Below, one piece after another: positions 57,966-64,000 of a DNA stretch of 64,000 bases. Source of the DNA: Gerris lacustris. Taxonomy: Eukaryota > Arthropoda > Insecta > Hemiptera > Gerridae. The translations under genes were made by a program, and so were the position numbers. Where the stretch lies: NCBI GenBank assembly GCA_951217055.1, contig OX578276.1, positions 134,280,587-134,344,586 of the forward strand. The letters are read 5' to 3'. Position 1 is the stretch's first letter; each line of letters starts with the position of its first letter. Under the pieces are notes generated by a model that was not told where the DNA came from, did not search any database, and saw only the letters and a list, made by a program, of their open reading frames with translations.

Positions 57966-58529
57966 TTAAGCTATGGAAAAGACAGATTAGACCCGGAATA
58001 TGTACCTTGTTATGAGGCCTTAAGTTCCTATGATGCTATTAATGGTGCCATAATGGTTGCCTTGGACAAAATACAGGCCCAGGATGATTTAACTAATGAT
58101 AATAACACCAGTGGTTCTAAAACCAACCACGAGTCTCATTGGATTCCCTTAGACTTTTTAATTATTTACCCTCTTTAGAAATCCAAAAGTTTTCTGGCAA
58201 AATTACCGACTGGCCCCGGTATAGAGACCTCTTTTCGAGCATCATATCAAATAACCCGAGGCTTGCAGGCGTGGAGAAGTTGCATTACCTTAAAACTACC
58301 CTTTCGGGTCAGGCTAGCGACATTATTAAAGATTTTACCCTTTCCAATGCAAATTTTGTTCCCGCATGGAATCAATTGGTGGAAAGGTATGATTGTGAAC
58401 GCATGTTGGCCACTAGTTACGTAGATGAACTTATTAAAACTCATTCGATACCCGATAAACCCAACCTAGATCATCTACAAAATTTCGTCACCAGAGTTAC
58501 AAGTAACATCCACGCCTTGAAAAGCATGA
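57966..58529 (+). pseudogene. BEL/Pao-type Gag fragment (DUF1759-like, frameshifted and truncated)
   Basis: The first part, in one frame, is acidic and helical (RLDPEYVPCYEAL, GAIMVALDKIQAQDDL, about 57,985-58,100). After a frame change near 58,140 comes the family signature: LPSLEIQKFSGKITDWPRY, FSSIISNNPRLAGVEKLHYL, LSGQASDIIKDFTL, WNQLVERYDCERMLA and a later LQNFVTRVTSNI. This matches the DUF1759 segment of BEL/Pao Gag. The frame ends abruptly at 58,529, where a different LTR begins, so the rest was lost or displaced. Confidence 0.85.
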
Positions 58530-59344
58530 TGTAGCGGTTTACTTGCGAAATCGCTACATTGGTTTTATTGTGGTTAAAGGTGGACGCATCTTTAACAACA
58601 ATAAACAGAGATATGCTGAAGCTTCGGAGTGATGGGACGCCTGATCTCAGTTGCTTTGATTGGAAAGTGTTCTTTTGTTTGTTTTGAGGAGTCGTAGTCC
58701 AGAGGGAACGTTGTTGTTGTTGATAAGGGAAGCGTAGTCCGGAGGTCTAGTCGGGGGAGTGAGAGTCAGAGTCAGGTAGTGGTGAGTGTTGAGTGGTCAG
58801 GTGTGGTGGTGATGTGTATCGTGGGAGTTTGGGCTGACCCGTTTCCTTGCCTTTAAACTATATGGCTCGTGCCACTGCCGATATTTTCTTTATCTTATAT
58901 GTTTGACTTAATTGCCATCTTTATCTTTTTTTTGGTGATTCTTTTGTGAATAAATTTATCTTTTTATATTAAATTTTTCTTTAGTTCGCAACGATATTTC
59001 TTTTAATTAGTTAATTATTATTTTTATTTCTCAAGGACTGGAAACCATTTTAATTTTATTAATATATATAACTGGAAGCCGAAGGTGTTACACTTTGTTT
59101 TATTTGTTTAAATTTTATTTTCCTACGTTTCTTTGGGTTGGGCTTTCGTTATTTCAACCACCCAAAGTTTCCTGACATACGAAATAACGTGGCACCTAGA
59201 GATACCATTGACAGAAGGTAAAAACTAGAATGTATATGATTTATTTTTTGGTCTGGATAAAAAAATATGAAGTTAAACCCACCCCGTCTCCACTGAGCTA
59301 TTCCTCGGGGCAGGCTGCTAGATTAACTGCAGCAAACGGCTGCA
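58530..59344 (+). repeat. Putative LTR of another retroelement inserted into the BEL/Pao gag
   Basis: Starts TGTAGCGGTTTACTTGCG, ends CGGCTGCA, contains AATAAA at about 58,948, and is followed after AAC by a perfect-looking primer-binding site. The boundary coincides exactly with loss of the BEL reading frame. No partner LTR occurs in the window, so the element is truncated soon after the primer site. Confidence 0.65.
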
Positions 59345-59347
59345 AAC

Positions 59348-59364
59348 TGGCGCCCAACGTGGGG
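59348..59364 (+). promoter_or_regulatory. Primer-binding site, tRNA-Lys type
   Basis: TGGCGCCCAACGTGGGG, three bases after the LTR end CTGCA. This sequence complements the 3' end of a lysine tRNA and is a standard retroelement priming site. Confidence 0.75.
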
Positions 59365-59820
59365 CCTTGTGAGTAATTTTTAAATTTTCATGTTATTTTT
59401 ATGAACATTTGAGTTGATCATTTTGAGTTCGAGAGTTTTTTTATATACTAATAATTTGGTTATTTGAAATTTCAAAACTTCGTAGTTTTATAGTTTGAAC
59501 TATTAAATATAAAATTATATTCCGGTAGACATTACGGTCTCTTAACAGCAAGTTTTATTAATTTGATTTCTACTTGCATTGCTGAACATCCTTGAACATC
59601 ACATTCTTCAAACATTTTTCATCTTAAAATAAGCATATTTCTACTGGTCTACTATTTCTACGATTTGAACTTAAATTTATACTATTTTAATTAAATGCAG
59701 AAAATAACAACTACATAATTGATTATTTTATTATTAGGTATAGGTTATACTATCAAATTTTTTTTTATTTATTATTTATGCCGGGCATTATTTTGTTGTG
59801 ACATTAATTATTATATATTA
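59365..59820. other. Remnant leader or flanking DNA
   Basis: AT-rich; no gag or pol follows the primer-binding site. The junction between element and flank was not resolved. Confidence 0.45.
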
Positions 59821-59949
59821 CTTCCGAGCTTACCGAAGGTAACGGAAGTATTGTGTTCACTTTTGAGAACAAAAAAGTTTTGTGCCTCCGATTTTAAAAA
59901 TTCCAAGACAGAAATCCATTTCAGACATCAGGGAACATTTTTGGTTTCG

Positions 59950-59985
<36 letters not shown>

Positions 59986-60412
59986 GGTCTGTGTGTCCGC
60001 GAATCCTGAAACGTGCGACGATAACTTGAGTAAATGTCGTCCGATTTTGATAAAATTTGGTATACATGTTCATTTTACCAATGCCCAGGACGAATTCGTT
60101 GGACAACGTTATCCGTTCAAGCGTTCACGCGCAACGTTCGCGTAAACGTGAGCTTCAAATTTAAAATTGGAATTTTAGGTTGGGGAAAAAACCAAACTTC
60201 ATCTATTCAATGAGACAAACATTTTTTTCAAGTACAATTCTTTAGTAAAACCAACAGCGACACAGCTATGAAGTGTTAAAGATCACAAAAAACTATTAAT
60301 AATAAACAATATAACAATAAATTAATATAACGATAATGTTAATATAACAATAAAGTACATGATAGGATGCGAGGAAGTTATGTGCCACACCAATTGGCAG
60401 TCTATTTTTTTT
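59821..60412 (-). repeat. Full inverted copy of the ~590-bp dispersed repeat
   Basis: Starts (plus strand) TTCCGAGCTTACCGAAGGTAAC, the mirror of the end at 11,876, and ends ACACCAATTGGCAGTCTA, the mirror of the start at 11,283. A (GTCT)n tract sits at 59,951-59,985. A long T tract lies just inside the far end. Confidence 0.7.
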
Positions 60413-60549
60413 TTTTTATTATTATTTTTATTTATTTATTTTTTTTTTAATTTATTTTTTTTATTATTATTATCATTATTATTATTCCTAAAGAAGAAAA
60501 AAAAATTGTTTGATAATTTTTTTTACTGCTTGTATGACGTGATAATTAT

Positions 60550-60678
60550 ACGTAAACTAAGAACAGGAGGAGACTCTCACCACAGCTCAGGGCTTACTGT
60601 TGCATATATTTTATTTAATACATGACATTTGACAAAAGCAAAATATAAAAACAAAACAAATCAAAATACAAGTTAACA
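60550..60678 (-). repeat. Probable 3' LTR start of the Copia element
   Basis: On the minus strand, directly after the purine-rich CGAGGGGGAGC, the sequence TGTTAACTTGTATTTTG begins. An AATAAA lies about 65 bp further. The far end of the LTR was not defined and no 5' LTR is present. Confidence 0.5.
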
Positions 60679-63015
60679 AGCTCCCCCTCGAAGAGTAGAC
60701 TCGTCTTCTCTTCGTCTTAACACTAATTTTGAGCTGTGCTTTTGATGAGCAGTCAAACTTAGCGGTTTCGTCATGACATCAGCAGTATTATCACTAGAGG
60801 GAACATACTTGAGTTCTACCACCTTTTCTGCGACCTTTTCCCTAACGAAATGGTACTTGATAGATATGTGCTTTGTTTTTGATTTATCAATAAAACTTTT
60901 CGCATGGGCTATGGCTGATTGGCTATCGCAATACATTACCGTAGGTTCCTTGATCAGCTCCGGGGAATTAATTTGAGATAGTATTTCCCTGATCCAAGTT
61001 ATATCTCTGGCACAACTAGCCATAGCAACGTATTCCGCCTCCATTGTACTTAATGCTGTAGTACTCTGTTTAGCGGTTTTCCACACGATAGGTGTTCCAG
61101 CTAACATTATGACGTACCCACTGGTGCTCCTTCGTGTTTCAATACAACTTGCCCAATCCGCATCTGTGAATGCCAACAGTGGCTCGTTACTTTTCTGAAC
61201 CAAGATACCCAAATCCTTTGAGCAGACTAGATATTTGAGTACTCTTTTTGCGGCCACCCAATGAACTTTCCTATATCGTGAACAGTATTGAGCAAGCTTG
61301 CATACAGCAAACGTAATATCTGGTCTAGTCCTGTATGCGAGGTACAACAAGGCTCCTATCAGCTCCCTGAAGGGGTAATTCTCCTCATCTTCGTCACACT
61401 GGCGGTTCTCCTCCAGGAACATTGGCTTAACTTCCATCGGAGTGGATGCTCCTTTTGCATCGGTGACTCCATAACGTTTGGCCAACTCATTTATATAATT
61501 CTCTTGTGTCAATAGTACACTCCCATCATCGAAGTGCTCGAATTTTACTCCCAGAAGATAACTAGCACGCCCTTAGTATTTACATTCAAAATGACTTTCT
61601 AAACCTTTCTTTACAATCTTCCTGATAACTTCATTTTCAGAGAGGCATTGTATGTCATCTACATAAACTGATAAAATCGCTGATCCCTCCTTTCTTTCTA
61701 ATTTATACACGCATGGGTCAACTGGACATCTCTGAAATCCTAAAACATCGAGTTTTTTATTTAGGTACTCATTCCAACATCTTTCACTTTGTTTCAAGCC
61801 ATAGAGGGATTTAATCAAACGACAATACCGTTCTCCTTGTTCTTTACATCCTTCTGGTAACTCCATATATATATCCTCTTCCAATTCCCCGTACAAGTAT
61901 GCACACTTTATATCGTATTGCTCAAAGGACCAACCTCTCTGAACTGCAACTGCCAAAAGAGTTCGGATGACTTCAAACCCAGACACAGGCGAGTAAACTT
62001 CTTCATAATCAACTCCTTTCACTTGTGAGAACCCTTTTGCGACCAGCCGGGCCTTATATCGAACAACTTCACCTCTTTCATATGTTTTCTTTGTGAACAC
62101 CCACTTACTCTTAATTGGAGTTTTCCCTTTAGGTAATTCACAAACTTGCCAAACGTTCCTATCTTTTAAAGATTGAACTTCTTCTTCAATTGCTTCTAGC
62201 CACTTGTTACTCTCAGGCCCTTCAACAGCTTCAGAGTAGGTTTTGGGATATTTTGACGTATCTGTTACAACTGAATTCACCTTGGGTATTCTGCACTTTT
62301 ATAGAAAAGGGCCCCCCACTTTTTTTTTAATCTAATATACCTTCTGACAACCGAATACACACTTTTTTTATGCAAAAGTGTGATATTCCTTTGTCCAAAA
62401 GCATATTGGACTGAATATCCCTTTGTCTTAATAGGTAGTTAGACTAAGGGATATAAACTCTTCTGTATAAAAACAAAAAGGGGGGCCCTTTTCTATAAGA
62501 GTACCGGGTATTCTAGGTCTCAACACCATTGGGTGCTTCTTACTCGGTGACTCACTCTTCTTTTCAGGTTCCAGTTCAGGTTCCTCATTGTCAATATCTT
62601 CATTTGTGTACTCAACAATCTCTTGCACTTGGTCATTCAATTTCGTACTTTTATTTTGTTCCCTCATACTCAAGCTGTTTGTTTCAATAAAGGTACAGTC
62701 CCTGGACTCGATAATTTTTCTTGATTGATTCAGCCAAATTCTCCAACCCTTTCCGTGCAAGGCGTACCCAACCAGGGTCCCTTTTACAGCTCGTTCATTT
62801 AATTTGGAATGTCTCCTTTGTTTTGGTATGTGGACTACCACCTGGCAACCACAAGCCCTAAGATGTCTTACACTGGGTTTTCTTCCGAATAATAATTCAT
62901 AAGGTGTAATGCGGCCATTATGGTCATTTACCACTCTGTTCCTCAAGTAGGCAGCTGTTTTTACCAATTCAGCCCAAGCTTCTTTGGCAGGATTACACGC
63001 TACGATAAATCGCAA
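60673..63015 (-). pseudogene. Ty1/Copia Pol fragment (integrase C-term, RT, RNase H)
   Basis: One reading frame runs throughout. From 63,015: the integrase tail (AYLRNRVVNDHNGRITPYEL, LFGRKPSVRHLRACGC, KGTLVGY); then reverse transcriptase (SNKWLEAIEEEVQSL, NVWQVCELPKGK, the DIKCAYLYGELEEDIYM block, SLYGLKQSERCWNEYL and the catalytic YVDDIQCL); then RNase H (FRELIGALLYLAYRTRPDI, AFTDADWASC, TALSTMEAEYVAM, KTKHISIKYHFV). It is disabled by a TAA at 61,573-61,575 and by a 213-bp insertion at 62,293-62,505. The N-terminal half (gag, protease, most of integrase) is missing beyond 63,015, where a tandem repeat begins. Confidence 0.92.
62293..62505. mobile_element. 213-bp TIR element inserted in the Copia pol
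   Basis: The 9-bp direct repeat GGGTATTCT flanks it (62,284-62,292 and 62,506-62,514). Its ends share CTTATAGAAAAGGGCCCCCC as an imperfect inverted repeat. Removing the element plus one 9-bp copy (222 bp) restores the flanking reading frame. A 9-bp duplication fits Mutator-like elements best; the short length makes it a MITE. Confidence 0.85.
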
Positions 63016-63225
63016 CGATTTGATTGTAACAATTTATTGTTATAAATAAATCGAAAGTGTGAGTACTGATTACACGCTACGATAAATCGCAACGATTTGA
63101 TTGTAACAATTTATTGTTACAAATAAATCGAAAAAGAGAGTACCAATTACACGCTGCGATAAATCGTGACGATGTGATTGTTACAATTTATTGTTATAAA
63201 TAAAATCATTTACATGCAACGATTT
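62991..63225. repeat. Three-copy 77-bp tandem repeat at the Copia truncation point
   Basis: ATTACACGCT(A/G)CGATAAATCG recurs at 62,991, 63,068 and 63,145, each followed by GTAACAATTTATTGTTA-like sequence, itself partly palindromic. The third copy is diverged. It replaces the 5' part of the Copia element. Confidence 0.85.
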
Positions 63226-63229
63226 CTTG

Positions 63230-64000
63230 TCAAATTTTTATTGTCGACCACGGTACAACTCACTCAGTTGCTGTTGAGATGGAGGAAGTACTGTTGTGGT
63301 CTGCGTATGTGATCGTTATAGCGAGAAAAGTGAAAAAGTGGCCAAGACCAAGAAGAAAGTGGAGTCGTCAGTGGTTGTTAAAGAGTCTGATAATTAAAAT
63401 AATTTAAAAAATAATTCAAATTACTGTACTCTTAAAGAGCTTTTCAACGATATGCATCATGAAGGGTATTCATCACTTTGACCCCGTATTCATTATTTGT
63501 ACCCCGAAATTTCAATTTTGGTAAACAGGGGTACGAGGTACAAGTAATAAATACGGGGTCAAAGTAATGAAGACTACTGGGCCGAATTTGACGAAATTTG
63601 GCATACATGTTCAGAAAAATCATACCCCGAGGCGAAATCGAGAAATGAATTTTAGCTCCGAATTTCGGGGCGCTACCCCCCCAAAACTCTGAAAAAAAAA
63701 AAATTATTTCTCGAAAACGGTTCCGACGATTTTTATTAAAAAATTCTAAAATGTAGCCCATTTAAATACGAATCCAAAGATATAAGCCGTTTTCCCGGGA
63801 AAAATCTAGTTCCTGAGAAAAAAGCTTAAAACGCGGACCGAGAGAGCCCGGGTTCGATTCTCCACCCGGGAGAAGTTATTTTTATGATAAATTTTGATGA
63901 AATGCTCAATAATAATTAAATGTACATACGAAAACTAATAAATGGAAAACACTGGGTTAAATAATTATAATTATTAATTCGTATATGAGAAAGTTTGTCT
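63230..64000. other. Unassigned right edge
   Basis: Contains a hairpin-forming inverted repeat at 63,471-63,567, a dispersed-repeat-like patch at 63,580-63,690 (GACGAAATTTGGCATACATG) and a short CCCGGGTTCGATTCTCC at about 63,848, which looks like an isolated tRNA B-box. No coding sequence. Confidence 0.5.

Noticed and set aside
63840..63880. tRNA gene at the right edge
   Set aside because: Only a B-box-like GGTTCGATTCTCC is present; no acceptor, D or anticodon arms could be folded.

Overview
This window looks like transposon-dense intergenic DNA from an arthropod, most likely an insect. It is AT-rich, full of microsatellites, and every protein-coding stretch I can recognise belongs to a mobile element. 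I see introns with GT..AG borders, TATA/initiator promoters and AATAAA signals. I see no conserved host gene, no rRNA and nothing bacterial. The species cannot be read from the sequence.

Layout. 0.2-0.95 kb is an inverted duplication carrying two tRNA-like sequences. 1-17 kb has no recognisable gene. It holds a dispersed repeat of about 590 bp, a 44-bp and a 148-bp tandem array, a small MITE-like element, a TIR element at 15.1-15.8 kb and an 838-bp near-perfect palindrome at 15.8-16.65 kb. 17.11-26.34 kb is a complete, apparently intact Ty3/Gypsy retrotransposon on the minus strand with nearly identical 1384-bp LTRs. 26.45-27.5 kb is a foldback TIR element, with a deleted relative at 52.0-52.65 kb. 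28.6-30.4 kb has many scattered copies of one 14-bp motif. 31.4-34.05 kb is a decayed Penelope-like element with reverse transcriptase and GIY-YIG remnants, minus strand.

34.42-51.94 kb is a second LTR element (Ty3/Gypsy-like, 239/240-bp LTRs, decayed gag-pol). Its leader has been split by the most interesting object here: a 10.8-kb element at 37,283-48,061 bounded by inverted repeats of about 740 bp. It encodes a protein-primed-type family B DNA polymerase fused by splicing to a small N-terminal domain, a MADF-domain protein and a small unknown spliced protein. Each gene has a TATA/initiator promoter. Between the two divergent promoters lie 15 exact copies (plus two degenerate ones) of the palindrome TGTTTGCGCAAACA, mostly at exactly 52-bp spacing. 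I see no integrase, transposase, capsid or packaging ATPase. The flanks are an exact 122-bp direct repeat. The simplest reading is a minimal self-replicating, Polinton-related element with its own iterons, polymerase and DNA-binding protein, inserted by an unclear mechanism.

52-64 kb is a patchwork. A repeat at 56.16-56.66 kb, between long TA microsatellites, holds a complete hammerhead ribozyme fold. A BEL/Pao gag fragment is abutted by a putative LTR plus primer-binding site of another retroelement. The rest is another copy of the 590-bp repeat, and a 5'-truncated Ty1/Copia pol (minus strand) interrupted by a 213-bp TIR element with a 9-bp target duplication.
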